Below, piece after piece: positions 1 through 8,994 of a DNA stretch of 64,000 bases. Under the pieces are notes generated by a model that searched no databases, was not told the origin of the DNA, and worked only from the letters and a program-made list of their open reading frames with translations. Within the stretch, counting starts at the first letter, position 1, and every line of letters starts with the position of its first letter. The stretch comes from Pelagibacterium nitratireducens. GTDB taxonomy: Bacteria > Pseudomonadota > Alphaproteobacteria > Rhizobiales > Devosiaceae. A program made the position numbers and the translations under genes. Where the stretch lies: the NCBI RefSeq assembly GCF_037044555.1, contig NZ_CP146275.1, positions 3,080,501 through 3,144,500 of the forward strand. Reading direction: 5' to 3'.

Positions 1-1445
1 TCTATCAGGATCAGGGAACCTCTCCACGCATCGTGGGGGTCAATTGGGACGCAACGCCCGACGCCAAATTGTCAGAGGCGCTGCTGCGGGCCAAGACGCA
101 GGCCGAGGCGAAAAATTTCGAGCTGGAGACCGCCAAGGCGCGCATCGAGCACAACGCCATGCACGACCCGCTGACCGGGCTGCCCAACCGGCGCTATCTC
201 GACGAAATTCTCGACATGCACACCAAGCGCAGCGCGCACGATGGCGGCTATGTCTCGATCCAGCATATCGATCTGGATCGCTTCAAGCAGATCAACGATA
301 CGCTGGGCCATGCCGCGGGCGACGCCATGCTGATCCATGCGGCCGAAGTGCTCAGGGGTTCGGTGCGGCCATCGGACTTCGTGGCGCGGATCGGGGGCGA
401 TGAATTCGTGATCCTGTGCATCGGGGAGAAATCGGATGCCGAATTGCGCGCCATGGCCGAGCGGATCATCGCCGCCATGCGCAAGCCGGTCTCCTACCAG
501 GGCCATGAATGCCGGTTCGGCGTTTCGATCGGCATTGCGGGCGGCGATGTTTCGACAACGCCGGCCAAGCAGGTGCTGGTCAATGCCGATATCGCGCTTT
601 ATCGTGCCAAGGAGCGTGGCCGGAACCGGGCCGAATTTTTCTCGGAAGAATTGCAGGCCGAAATCATCACCGCCAAGCGTGTGGCCGACGATATCCTGTC
701 GGGGCTGGAGAACAACGAATTCGTCGCGTTCTACCAGCCTCAGGTGGACGCAAAGACCCTCGACATCGTTGGCATGGAAGCGCTGGCGCGCTGGAACCAT
801 CCCATAAGGGGCATGCTGACGCCCGATGCGTTCATGGCGATTGCCGAGGACCTCAACGTGGTTGCGGCCATCGACAAGCTGATCCTCGAGCAGGCGCTGG
901 CCCAGCACAGGAAATGGAAGGCGGCAGGGCTAAGCGTGCCGCGGGTTTCGGTCAATGTTTCGGCGCGGCGGCTCAATGACGAGGGGCTGATCGATACGCT
1001 CAAGGCGCTGGAGATCGAACCGGGCACGGTGTCGTTCGAATTGATCGAATCGATCTATCTCGACGAGCGCGACACGCTGGTCTCGTTCAATATCGACCAG
1101 ATCAGGGATCTGGGCATCGACATCGAGATCGACGATTTCGGCACAGGATACGCTTCGATCGTCTCGCTTCTGCAATTGCGCCCGACGCGGCTCAAGATCG
1201 ACCGGCAGCTCGTGATGCCGATCACCAGTTCGGCAGGTCAGCGCCGGCTGGTCGGCTCGATCATCGAAATCGGCACGTCGCTGGGAATCGAGGCGATTGC
1301 CGAGGGTGTGGAGAGCTTCGAGCACGCCACAATTCTCGCCGATATGGGCTGTTCGGCGCTGCAGGGCTATGCCATTGCCCGACCCATGGATGGGGACGCG
1401 ATAACCCAGTTCGTCGCCAGCCAGAGCTGGCGCAAGGCGAGCTAG
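1..1445 (+). CDS. PAS-GGDEF-EAL cyclic-di-GMP signalling protein (5' partial)
   Basis: Putative bifunctional diguanylate cyclase/phosphodiesterase; its 5' end lies outside the window. The frame is open back to base 3, and residues before the GTG at 33 read like the last strand of a PAS domain, so 33 is not a credible start. The GGDEF motif is intact (about 393-407), with an RxxD inhibitory I-site five residues upstream. The EAL domain keeps EAL (about 777-785), DDFGTG and AEGVE, so both catalytic sites look complete. Which activity dominates cannot be told from sequence. It converges on hrpB across a 142-bp inverted-repeat element. Cytosolic unless the missing N-terminus carries membrane or periplasmic sensor segments. 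Confidence 0.93.
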   Translation, partial: YQDQGTSPRIVGVNWDATPDAKLSEALLRAKTQAEAKNFELETAKARIEHNAMHDPLTGLPNRRYLDEILDMHTKRSAHDGGYVSIQHIDLDRFKQINDTLGHAAGDAMLIHAAEVLRGSVRPSDFVARIGGDEFVILCIGEKSDAELRAMAERIIAAMRKPVSYQGHECRFGVSIGIAGGDVSTTPAKQVLVNADIALYRAKERGRNRAEFFSEELQAEIITAKRVADDILSGLENNEFVAFYQPQVDAKTLDIVGMEALARWNHPIRGMLTPDAFMAIAEDLNVVAAIDKLILEQALAQHRKWKAAGLSVPRVSVNVSARRLNDEGLIDTLKALEIEPGTVSFELIESIYLDERDTLVSFNIDQIRDLGIDIEIDDFGTGYASIVSLLQLRPTRLKIDRQLVMPITSSAGQRRLVGSIIEIGTSLGIEAIAEGVESFEHATILADMGCSALQGYAIARPMDGDAITQFVASQSWRKAS

Positions 1446-1583
1446 GGTGCGGGGGTTCAGGTGATGGCCGGCTGCAAGCGGCACTTTCCTGCGCTCCGGT
1501 GCTCACGTACTGGAAGTACGCTCCGTTCCGGTGCTCGAAAAGCGTCGCTTTCGCTCAGCCCTGACCTGTCCCCCGCACCCTAG
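1442..1583. repeat. 142-bp intergenic inverted-repeat element, probable bidirectional terminator
   Basis: Fills the gap between two convergent genes. The ends are a perfect 14-bp inverted repeat (1442-1455 and 1570-1583), starting just before the stop of the upstream gene. The interior holds a CGTAC-N5-GTACG hairpin and two near-copies of a CCGGTGCTC word. I recall GTAC-centred hairpins like this as common in proteobacterial intergenic DNA. No T-run follows, so the terminator role is inferred from position. Confidence 0.6.
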
Positions 1584-1586
1584 CCC

Positions 1587-4070
1587 CTAGCTTTTCGGCT
1601 TGGCGCGGTTGGTTGGTTGGGCGGCGAGGGGATTGTCGGGCCAGTAGTGGCGGGGGTAGCGGCCTTTCAGATCCTTTGCGACATCGGACCAGGAGCCACG
1701 CCAGAAGCCGGGAAGGTCGCGCGTGGTCTGGATGGGGCGATGGGCAGGGGAAAGCAGCGAGAGCAGCAGCGGCACCTTGCCATTGGCGATGGCGGGGTGG
1801 GTATCGAGGCCGAACAATTCCTGGACGCGCACGGCGAGGACCGGCCCGTTTTCCGCTGCATAGTCGATGGGGATATTGCTGCCCGAGGGAACGGGGAAAT
1901 GGGAAGGCAAAAGCGTTTCCATCTGCGCACGCCTGTCCCAGGGCAAGAGATCGAACAGGGCGGCAGAGAGGTGGTCGGGGGTGATGGCGTCGAGGCGCGA
2001 CAGGCCGGCGATGTGGGGGACGAGCCAGGCGGCATCGTTTTCAGCCAACGCCGCGTCGGAAAGGTCGGGCCAATCGGCGCCCATGGTGCGATGGAGGAAA
2101 CCGGCGCGCTCGCGCAGGGTGCGCTGGTCGCGGGTCCAGGGAAGCTTTTCAACGCCGATCTGCGCGATGCCTTTGGCCAGCATGGGCGCGGCGGCGGCGG
2201 GATCGTCGATGGCGGCGGAACCATCTTCAAGGCGCAGGGCGCCGAGGCGGCGCTGGCGGCGGGCACGGACGGCGCGGGCTGTGGGATCGAAGGCCAGTTC
2301 GGTTGCGGTTTGGATATGGCTTGTGAAGATATCCTCGATGTCGTTTCGATCGATGGCGATGGCGGCGCGGATATGGGCGCTGGCGGCGGCGCCGGTCATT
2401 TCGGTTATGACGAGGAATTTTTCGCGCGCCAGGCGCTCGGTCTCATCGATGCGGGCCTGACGGCCATTGGCGAGACGGAAGCGGCCGGGGCCGGTCTGTT
2501 GGGCGACGCGGTCGGGATAGGCGCGGGCGAGGTGGCGGGCCAGATCGGCGCCGGAAAGCTGGCTCGCCCCGCCAGCGGCTTTGGACCAGCGGGTGGCGAG
2601 CGCTTTGGCTTCAGCAGCGCGTTTGGAATTGTCGCGGCGCAGGCGCTCGAAGCGATCGGCGAGATCTATGGCGTTGCCGCCAAGGCCGGGTTCGCCGGCG
2701 AGCACTCCGAGCAGGGCCGCATCCATGGCCGTGCCTTCGGTCGCGGCGCGCACGATCATGTGGCCGAGGCGCGGGTGGAGGGGCAGTTTGGCCAGCAAAG
2801 TGCCGTGGGGCGTGATGCGGGCGGCGGCGTCAAGCGCGTCGAGATTTTGCAAAAGATCGACAGCCTCGGACCATGCGGGGGCCGGTGGAGAATCGAGGAA
2901 GGCAAGGGTAGTTGGATCGGTGACACCCCAGCTTGCGAGATCGAGAACGAGATCTGTCAGATCGGCCTGCAGGATTTCGGGCGGATCGAAGGGCGGAAGG
3001 CTTTGGGTCTGACCCTCGTGCCAGAGCCGGTAGCACACGCCCGGTTCGGTGCGCCCTGCCCGGCCACGGCGCTGATCGGCACTGGCGCGGGAAACGCGGC
3101 GGGTTTCGAGCCGGGTCAGGCCGGTGTTGGGCTCATAGACCGGCAGGCGGGAGAGGCCGGAATCGATAACGATCCGCACGCCTTCGATGGTCAGGGAGGT
3201 CTGGGCGATGGCGGTGGCAAGCACGATCTTGCGGCGGCCGGGCGCGGCGGGCTGGATGGCGCGATCCTGTTCGGCGGGGGTGAGTTGGCCGTAAAGGGGA
3301 GCGATGTCGGTGTCGGGGCCAATGATGGGTGACAGCGCTTCGGCGGTGCGGCGGATTTCGGCCTGGCCGGGAAGGAAAACGAGGATCGAGCCGGTCTCCT
3401 CGGCCAGCGCGCGGCGGGTGGCGGCGGCGACCGCGTGTTCGATGCGCGCATTGGCATCGGGGACGATATGGCGGGTATCGACGGGGAAGGCGCGGCCCTG
3501 GCTTTCGATGACAGGGGCATCGCCGAGCAGGGTTGCCACCGCCGCGCCATCGAGCGTTGCCGACATGACGAGGATGCGCAAATCCTCGCGCAGGGCCGTG
3601 GCATCGAGGGTGAGGGCGAGGCCGAGATCGCCATCGAGGCTGCGTTCGTGAAATTCGTCGAACAGGATGGCAGCGATGCCGGTCAGTTCGGGATCGTCAA
3701 GCACCATGGAGGTAAAGACGCCCTCGGTGACCACTTCGATGCGGGTTCTTGCAGAGATTTTCGTATCGAGCCGGACGCGGTAGCCCACGGTTTCACCGAC
3801 CTGTTCGCCCAGCGTCTGGGCCATGCGGCGCGCGGCGGCGCGGGCGGCAAGGCGGCGCGGTTCGAGCATGACGATCTTGCCCTCGGCGCGCCATGGGGCA
3901 TTGAGCAGGGCCAAAGGCACGCGGGTCGTCTTGCCCGCGCCGGGTGGGGCGACAAGGACGGCGCGCCCATTGTCCTCAAGCGCGGATGCGAGCGCGGGGA
4001 GGACGGTGTCGATGGGCAGAATTGGCTGTGTAGCCAAAGAATGGAACTTCACGAAGCGGTCGCTATTCAT
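1587..4070 (-). CDS. hrpB: ATP-dependent RNA helicase HrpB
   Basis: DEAH/RHA-type superfamily 2 helicase of the HrpB family, about 827 aa, the usual family length. Visible motifs: Walker A GAGKTT (residues 44-49), DEFH box (138-141), SAT (170-172), and a motif VI QRRGRAGR region, followed by the long family-specific C-terminal half. The frame is open further upstream, but the ATG at 4070 is preferred because it overlaps the end of the upstream gene by 8 bp (ATGAATAG) and removes a low-complexity leader without homology-like character. That overlap suggests translational coupling. The in vivo RNA substrate of HrpB is not well defined. Converges with the c-di-GMP gene. Confidence 0.93.
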   Translation of the reverse strand: MNSDRFVKFHSLATQPILPIDTVLPALASALEDNGRAVLVAPPGAGKTTRVPLALLNAPWRAEGKIVMLEPRRLAARAAARRMAQTLGEQVGETVGYRVRLDTKISARTRIEVVTEGVFTSMVLDDPELTGIAAILFDEFHERSLDGDLGLALTLDATALREDLRILVMSATLDGAAVATLLGDAPVIESQGRAFPVDTRHIVPDANARIEHAVAAATRRALAEETGSILVFLPGQAEIRRTAEALSPIIGPDTDIAPLYGQLTPAEQDRAIQPAAPGRRKIVLATAIAQTSLTIEGVRIVIDSGLSRLPVYEPNTGLTRLETRRVSRASADQRRGRAGRTEPGVCYRLWHEGQTQSLPPFDPPEILQADLTDLVLDLASWGVTDPTTLAFLDSPPAPAWSEAVDLLQNLDALDAAARITPHGTLLAKLPLHPRLGHMIVRAATEGTAMDAALLGVLAGEPGLGGNAIDLADRFERLRRDNSKRAAEAKALATRWSKAAGGASQLSGADLARHLARAYPDRVAQQTGPGRFRLANGRQARIDETERLAREKFLVITEMTGAAASAHIRAAIAIDRNDIEDIFTSHIQTATELAFDPTARAVRARRQRRLGALRLEDGSAAIDDPAAAAPMLAKGIAQIGVEKLPWTRDQRTLRERAGFLHRTMGADWPDLSDAALAENDAAWLVPHIAGLSRLDAITPDHLSAALFDLLPWDRRAQMETLLPSHFPVPSGSNIPIDYAAENGPVLAVRVQELFGLDTHPAIANGKVPLLLSLLSPAHRPIQTTRDLPGFWRGSWSDVAKDLKGRYPRHYWPDNPLAAQPTNRAKPKS

Positions 4071-4590
4071 CGAGCTTGCTGAGATCAGAAGCAATTTTTT
4101 CGACTTGCAGACGCAGAAGCTTATCCTGATGGACCTGCACGCGGGCGTACCATAACCAGAACCCATGAAGCATAAATACGAAGCCGGCAATGGCCATTGC
4201 GAACAACGGACCACGAACCATCGCTGTGTTATCCACTCTGGCCCTGCTGAGTGCAGAATCTTCGCTTATGCGGGCTGCGGATTCTCGATGTTGTCGTTCC
4301 AACTCTTCAAATTGAGAAAGGCGCAACTGCAAACCTTCAAAATCAACACTATCAAAATCGTTCTCTGCCTCTCGGCTCTCAAGCTGCTCACGAAAGGCCC
4401 GAATTTCTTCGGCATCCCTTTCAAGCAGCGTTTCGTATGATGAGATCACAGCCGAAATTCTAGCAACTTCCAGCGCATTCTCTGAAACTCGCAAATACAT
4501 AAAAATGGAGCTAACAACGACCAACACCAGACCAGCAATTGCCTGAAATTTGTACAGATTGTCTGTGGGTAACGATGGCCACGACAACAT
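4063..4590 (-). CDS. Small membrane protein with central coiled coil, function unknown
   Basis: 175 aa, not recognised. A first hydrophobic segment lies near residues 16-33. It is followed by about 80 residues rich in E, R, L and S with heptad-like spacing (coiled-coil propensity), then a second hydrophobic stretch near 127-148 and a short charged tail. The coding sequence is visibly poorer in GC than both neighbours and uses AT-ending codons freely, suggesting recent acquisition or relaxed selection. Its stop overlaps the hrpB start by 8 bp, so translation of the two may be coupled. No catalytic motif is visible. A structural or scaffold role in the inner membrane is the most that can be inferred. 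Confidence 0.7.
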   Translation of the reverse strand: MLSWPSLPTDNLYKFQAIAGLVLVVVSSIFMYLRVSENALEVARISAVISSYETLLERDAEEIRAFREQLESREAENDFDSVDFEGLQLRLSQFEELERQHRESAARISEDSALSRARVDNTAMVRGPLFAMAIAGFVFMLHGFWLWYARVQVHQDKLLRLQVEKIASDLSKLDE

Positions 4591-4800
4591 GGGCGTCTCC
4601 TACTATTTCTGCTGGCTCTCTACCAGCCGCGCGTCAGGGCTTCGGGGACGGAGTAGTGCCTGCCATCAAAGACCAGGCGGTCAGTGGATGCTGAGGTGTC
4701 CGTCGCGGTTGCGGCGCACGCTATTGCGCCGCCGTGCGATTGCCAACCGTTAAGCGCGGGGTGCGCGCCATGCTGGAGATCAAACCACTGGCTCTGGGGG

Positions 4801-4833
4801 TACTGGATCCCGGGTCTTCGCCCGGGATGACGG
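4801..4833. repeat. Palindromic intergenic repeat unit (REP-like), copy 1
   Basis: Unit of the form TACTGGATCCCGGG-N6-CCCGGGATGACGG. The CCCGGG arms flank a TCTTCG loop. The same head (TACTGGA) and tail (TGACGG) recur at 6718, 16561, 38292 and 42503. Confidence 0.8.
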
Positions 4834-4923
4834 CGGGTGGGGAGGATGGGCGGATTACCCCGCCATCGCTGTCCCGGAGACCTAGCGGTCTGCCCAGCCA
4901 CTGGAGGGCGCGGTCGCGTGCAT

Positions 4924-4952
4924 GGGCCCCGGGTCAAGCCCGGGGCAGCGAG
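4924..4952. repeat. Palindromic intergenic repeat unit, variant head
   Basis: CCCCGGG-TCAAG-CCCGGGG core with a GGG head and GCAGCG tail instead of the usual TACTGG/TGACGG. Paired with the unit at 4801 and placed just downstream of the cutC stop, where it could act as a transcript 3' end. Confidence 0.65.
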
Positions 4953-4967
4953 GGTGTGGGGGTCAAC

Positions 4968-5690
4968 TCAAGCCACCGTCATCGCCCGCTTGAGGGCGGC
5001 CACCAGTTCGACATCGGTGCGCTTCATGCCCGGTGCGACATAGCCCAGATCGGCAGCGCGGCCGGTGGGCGTTTCGATTGGGCGGCTGGCCGAGGCGTGG
5101 AGGTCGGTGAGGCCGAGCGCGAGGAAGATTTCGGCGTTGTCGGCGGTGACGCCGGAGCCGGCCATGATGGCGATGCGGCCGGCGGCGTGGGCGATGATGG
5201 TGCGCAGGGCGTCGCGCCCGTCGATGGCGCGGGGGGCGCCGCCGGAGGTGAGGATGCGCTTAAACCCCAGGTCGATGGCGGTATCGATGGCGGCGGGGAA
5301 ATCGGGAGCCAGATCGAAGGCGCGGTGCAAAGTGAGACCAAGGCCGCTGGCGCGGGTGACAAGGCGCTCAAGGATTGCGGTATCGAGCCTGCCATCGGGA
5401 TGGGTGGCGCCGAGGACGACGCCGGAGAGACCGGCTGAGCGGGCAGCGTCGATATCGGTTTGCATGGTCGCCACATCTTCCTGGGAAAAGACGAAATCGC
5501 CGGCGCGTGGGCGGATCATGGCGTAGACGGGAATGGGGGACGTGGCAGCGAGAGCCATCAGGCCGGGAGTGGGCGTAAGGCCGCCGAGGGCAAGGGAGGA
5601 GCAGAGTTCGATGCGGTCAGCGCCGCCGGATATGGCGGCGGCGAGGCCGGCAGCGTCATCGACGCAGATTTCGAGAATGGGTTCAGGCAT
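4968..5690 (-). CDS. cutC: CutC family protein
   Basis: 240 aa TIM-barrel protein of the CutC family, historically linked to copper homeostasis, though that role is disputed and its reaction is not established. The N-terminus (PEPILEICVDD, then a GADRIELCSSLALGGLTP stretch) is highly characteristic of the family. The ATG at 5690 is chosen because it overlaps the stop of the upstream ROK kinase by 8 bp (ATGCCTGA) and matches the family start. Earlier in-frame ATGs would lie deep inside the kinase gene. Likely co-transcribed with the kinase, which hints at carbohydrate rather than copper physiology here (inference). Confidence 0.9.
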   Translation of the reverse strand: MPEPILEICVDDAAGLAAAISGGADRIELCSSLALGGLTPTPGLMALAATSPIPVYAMIRPRAGDFVFSQEDVATMQTDIDAARSAGLSGVVLGATHPDGRLDTAILERLVTRASGLGLTLHRAFDLAPDFPAAIDTAIDLGFKRILTSGGAPRAIDGRDALRTIIAHAAGRIAIMAGSGVTADNAEIFLALGLTDLHASASRPIETPTGRAADLGYVAPGMKRTDVELVAALKRAMTVA

Positions 5691-6597
5691 AGGCAAACCG
5701 GTCCAGCCCCAAAAGCGCGGCGCCGACAAGGCCGGGTTCGGTGGCGCATTGGGCGGGGACGATCAGCGGGCGGTCGAGCTTGCGCAGGATGGACGCGCGC
5801 ACGGCGGCGTCGAGTGCGGGGATCAGACCGGGCGCTCCGGCCATGCCGCCGCCGACGGGCACGATGGACGCGCCGGTGATGTTGACCGCAAGAGCCAGCG
5901 GGGCGGCGACCAGATCGACATAGACGTCCATGGTGCGGCTGGCCGCTTCGTCGCGTCCGGCCCAGCCGACGACGATTTCGCGGCTGTCACGGGCCTGGCC
6001 GGTCAAATGCATGTGCAGCTTTTCCAGCCCGCGCGCCCCGCCCACGGTATCGACACACCCCATGCGGCCACAGCCGCACTGGAAGTGGGGGATGGCGAGC
6101 GGCGGATCGCCGGCGGTCGTGGCGAGAATGGTTGCGTGGCCCCATTCGCCGGCATAGCCGCCGCGACGGTTGGCGAGACGGCCTTCGACGACGAGGCCGC
6201 CACCGACGCCGGTGCCCAGGATGATGCCGAACACGACGTCATGCCCCTGCCCTGCCCCAAGCCCGGCTTCGGCCAGGGCAAAACAATCGGCATCGTTGGC
6301 GATGGAAACGGGAAGTTCGAGCGCTTCTGACAGATCGGCGTCGAGAACGCGGCCATCGATACAGGGCACGTTGGCGCAGATCATTTTGCCGGTCTCGATA
6401 TCGACGACCCCGCAGATGGAAATCGAGATGGCATCGGGGCGCTCGGGCGCCCCGGCCAGAATGCCGCGCAGGGTTTCAACAAAGGCCGCGAAATCGTTGC
6501 GCGGGGTTTCGATGCGGCCCATCGGCACGATGGAGCGGGCATCGTGCGCAAAAGCTGCCTTGATGGCGCTGCCGCCGATGTCGAGTGCAAGGATCAT
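5683..6597 (-). CDS. ROK family sugar kinase
   Basis: 304 aa ATP-dependent sugar kinase of the ROK family. Visible are the N-terminal phosphate-binding DIGGSAIKAA stretch, a GTGVGGG loop, the EWGHA catalytic-region motif, and the zinc-binding CGCGRMGCVD cysteine cluster. The set fits glucokinase, N-acetylglucosamine kinase or N-acetylmannosamine kinase; sequence alone does not decide. It begins with ATG at 6597 and is translationally coupled to cutC by an 8-bp overlap. No transporter or dedicated sugar enzyme adjoins it, so the substrate stays open. Confidence 0.87.
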   Translation of the reverse strand: MILALDIGGSAIKAAFAHDARSIVPMGRIETPRNDFAAFVETLRGILAGAPERPDAISISICGVVDIETGKMICANVPCIDGRVLDADLSEALELPVSIANDADCFALAEAGLGAGQGHDVVFGIILGTGVGGGLVVEGRLANRRGGYAGEWGHATILATTAGDPPLAIPHFQCGCGRMGCVDTVGGARGLEKLHMHLTGQARDSREIVVGWAGRDEAASRTMDVYVDLVAAPLALAVNITGASIVPVGGGMAGAPGLIPALDAAVRASILRKLDRPLIVPAQCATEPGLVGAALLGLDRFAYA

Positions 6598-6717
6598 GGG
6601 GCGAACCTAGCGGGGGATGGCGCATGAGCAAGGGGAGATTTCGTCAAAAGCGGAGATTTGGCGATTTTGGCGGGTGCGAACGGGCGAGGTTGGCACAACA
6701 GTCATGGACGCTGGGGG

Positions 6718-6750
6718 TACTGGATCCCGGGTCTTCGCCCGGAATGACAG
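6718..6750. repeat. Palindromic intergenic repeat unit (REP-like), copy 2
   Basis: Nearly identical to the unit at 4801 (TACTGGATCCCGGG, TCTTCG loop, CCCGGAATGACAG). Lies between the HerA-like gene and the ROK kinase gene. Confidence 0.8.
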
Positions 6751-6796
6751 AGGGGGAAGCGTGGAGCAAAAAGGCGGGGCGTTGGGAAAGGCCGGA

Positions 6797-8308
6797 CTAT
6801 TCCGCAGCGGCCCTGCCGTCGGGGCTTTCGGCCGGGGCGTTGGCGTCGCCGGGGGCGGTTTCGCAGGAAAGGTCGGGGAAGGCGGCGATGCGGCGGTTGG
6901 AAAAATCCTCGCGCAGAACGATCAGGCCGCGATCCTCGAAATAGGTCAGGAGCCGCCGGGCGCGGGAGGCCGAGTGCGAGCCATAGGCGCGGGCCAGCGT
7001 CGCGTCGGATGGACAGGGCAATTTTTCAACAGCGGCGCGGGCGACCATGAGGAACACGCCCTGCAGATCTTCGGGCAGGGTGCGGGCCAGATCGAGGGCT
7101 GTTTTCCAGACGTCGGACTCGGCGGCGGCTGTATCGACACCGGCGCGGGCGACGGCAAAGCGGCGTTTGAAATCATTGAGATCGGGCGGCGTGCCCGGCA
7201 CGCGGCGGATGCGGCAACGGACCAGGAAATCCTGATAAAGCACGGCGACCGAGCGGAAGCTGGCGTCCGGGTCTTCGAGGATTTCGACCAGTACCGCATC
7301 GATCAGGGCGGCGCGCTCGGCCTCGTCGATTTCGGGGAAGAGGCTTGCCGGCTCAGGGTCCGCCTTGGGGGCGGGTTGGCTCAGTTGAGCCAGAATATCG
7401 GCCGTGGGGCGCGGCGCGGGCTGGACGGTGCGGCGCGGGAGGGGGCGGGTTTCTTCCTCGGCGCCGGGGGTGAAAATGAGATCGGCGGCGTCGGCACCGG
7501 TTTCAGGCAGAGGCATCAGCTTGGGCGATGTGGAGCGGGCATTGGTTTCGACCGCACCGATACGGATGGGCAACGGGCGACGGGCGAGCGCGGGACCAAG
7601 CGCAACGAAATTGCCCTTTTCGAGATCGCGGAACATTTCGGTGCCGCGCCGGTCCATGCCGAGCAGATCGCCAGCGCGGGCCATATCGATATCGAGGAAG
7701 GTGCGGCCCATGAGAAAGTTGGACGCTTCGGCGGCGACGTTCTTGGCAAGCTTGGCAAGGCGCTGGGTGGCGATGACGCCGGCCAGGCCACGCTTTCTGC
7801 CACGGCACATGAGGTTGGTCATGGCGCCAAGCGAAAGTTTTCGCGCCTCGTCGGAAACTTCGCCGCCCGAGGAGGGCGCAAAAAGCTGGGCTTCATCGAC
7901 AACGACCAGCATGGGATACCAGAAATCGCGGTCGGCATCGAAAAGCCCACCCAAAAAGGCGGCTGCGGCACGCATCTGGGCTTCGGCCTCCAGCCCTTCG
8001 AGCGAAAGGACGACCGAAACGCGATGCTGGCGGATACGGCCGGCGATGCGGGTCAATTCATGCTCGGAGCGGTCGGCTTCTACCACCACATGGCCGAACC
8101 TGTCGGCCAGGGTCACAAAATCGCCCTCGGGGTCGATAACGCATTGCTGCACCCAGGGGGCGCTCTGTTCGAGGAGGCGCCGCAAAAGGTGGGATTTGCC
8201 CGAGCCGGAATTGCCCTGCACAAGCAGGCGGGTGGCCAGCAATTCCTCGAGATCGAGCTTTGCGGGCGTCGCCGTTTTTGTCGTGCCCATGTCGATTTCG
8301 ACGGTCAT
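6797..8308 (-). CDS. HerA-like / DUF87 P-loop ATPase
   Basis: 503 aa HerA/FtsK-superfamily ATPase. Walker A is GNSGSGKSH (residues 32-40), Walker B LVVVDEAQLF (134-143), followed by an ATQRLAKL sensor region. A proline-rich linker near residue 300 leads to a C-terminal domain that could bind DNA. HerA proteins are DNA translocases acting with NurA or other nucleases; no nurA, sir2 or nuclease gene is adjacent. The ATG at 8308 is preferred over upstream starts because the 41-residue extension has no domain-like character. It could act in repair, segregation or defence; nothing here decides. Confidence 0.8.
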   Translation of the reverse strand: MTVEIDMGTTKTATPAKLDLEELLATRLLVQGNSGSGKSHLLRRLLEQSAPWVQQCVIDPEGDFVTLADRFGHVVVEADRSEHELTRIAGRIRQHRVSVVLSLEGLEAEAQMRAAAAFLGGLFDADRDFWYPMLVVVDEAQLFAPSSGGEVSDEARKLSLGAMTNLMCRGRKRGLAGVIATQRLAKLAKNVAAEASNFLMGRTFLDIDMARAGDLLGMDRRGTEMFRDLEKGNFVALGPALARRPLPIRIGAVETNARSTSPKLMPLPETGADAADLIFTPGAEEETRPLPRRTVQPAPRPTADILAQLSQPAPKADPEPASLFPEIDEAERAALIDAVLVEILEDPDASFRSVAVLYQDFLVRCRIRRVPGTPPDLNDFKRRFAVARAGVDTAAAESDVWKTALDLARTLPEDLQGVFLMVARAAVEKLPCPSDATLARAYGSHSASRARRLLTYFEDRGLIVLREDFSNRRIAAFPDLSCETAPGDANAPAESPDGRAAAE

Positions 8309-8502
8309 CGCCTTTTGCCTGCTCCGGGGTTTGGTTGGTGATTCGCGGTGGGACTCGGGAGAGCCGAACGCAGTTATCTTAGCATTGGGGAAAGCGGGCT
8401 GCACAACCCCCTTGCATCGATTCACAGCCATTCGCGTTCCGCTTTGACCGACTCGGCCAAATCGGCCTAGGCTTTGCTTTGTTCCGGATGGAGTCGTCCC
8501 CG

Positions 8503-8994
8503 ATGCCCATGCGCCTTTGGTCCCGCTTTTTCTCCAGGCCCCCTTTCGAGCCGGTTGGGCCGCAATTTGGTGCGTTGCCCTACAAGATCGTAGACGGGCA
8601 GGTCGTGGTGCTGCTCATCACCTCGCGCGGACGGGGAAAGTGGATTTTCCCCAAGGGCCGGCAGATGGAGGGCAAGACGCCATGGGAAAGCGCCGAACTT
8701 GAAGCCTTTGAGGAAGCGGGCGTGGTGGGCGAGATCGAAACGAAACCCATTGGCTCATATTTCCTGCCGGTAACCGAAGAGCGGCCCCAACCCATCGAGG
8801 TCAAGATGTTTGCGCTGCTGGTCACCGACCAGCGCGAGGACTGGAAGGAAATGGGCCAGCGTTATCGCCATTGGGCGGTTTTGCCCGAAGCCAAGCGACT
8901 GATCACCCATGACGGGCTGGCCGATGTGGCCCTGGCGCTGGCGCAGAGGGAGAATTCTCGTTCTGTCTCACGGCGCCCACCGCAGAAGGCATGA
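8503..8994 (+). CDS. Nudix hydrolase
   Basis: 163 aa Nudix (MutT-like) hydrolase, probably acting on a diphosphorylated compound such as a diphosphoinositol- or dinucleoside-polyphosphate-like substrate (family inference). The Nudix box spans GRQMEGKTPWE to EAFEEAGV. The catalytic EE pair is present, but Lys replaces the usual Glu and Leu the usual Arg, as in a subfamily I associate with alphaproteobacteria. The ATG at 8503 follows a GGAG at good spacing; the upstream TTG at 8479 is weaker. The last 12 codons lie within one copy of a 39-bp direct repeat, so the C-terminal tail may be repeat-derived. Confidence 0.85.
   Translation: MPMRLWSRFFSRPPFEPVGPQFGALPYKIVDGQVVVLLITSRGRGKWIFPKGRQMEGKTPWESAELEAFEEAGVVGEIETKPIGSYFLPVTEERPQPIEVKMFALLVTDQREDWKEMGQRYRHWAVLPEAKRLITHDGLADVALALAQRENSRSVSRRPPQKA

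Larger units (their letters stand above)
4591..4967. other. Intergenic region with palindromic repeats, no convincing gene
   Basis: 377 bp between the coiled-coil gene and cutC. It contains two GC-rich palindromic repeat units, listed separately. A 105-codon minus-strand frame crosses it (4620-4937) but runs straight through both palindromes and looks like no known protein. The region reads as repeat-rich spacer, possibly with a decayed gene end near 4620-4740. Confidence 0.5.

Noticed and set aside
33..1445. GTG at 33 as start of the GGDEF-EAL gene
   Set aside because: The frame is open upstream and reads as PAS-domain sequence, so the gene is truncated by the window.
1617..3332. 571-codon open frame on the plus strand opposite hrpB
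   Set aside because: Glycine/alanine-rich translation without domain character, wholly antisense to a complete helicase. A GC-rich third-position shadow.
4620..4937. Possible 105-residue minus-strand gene between the coiled-coil gene and cutC
   Set aside because: Runs through two palindromic repeats and has no ribosome site or recognisable sequence. At most a decayed gene tail.
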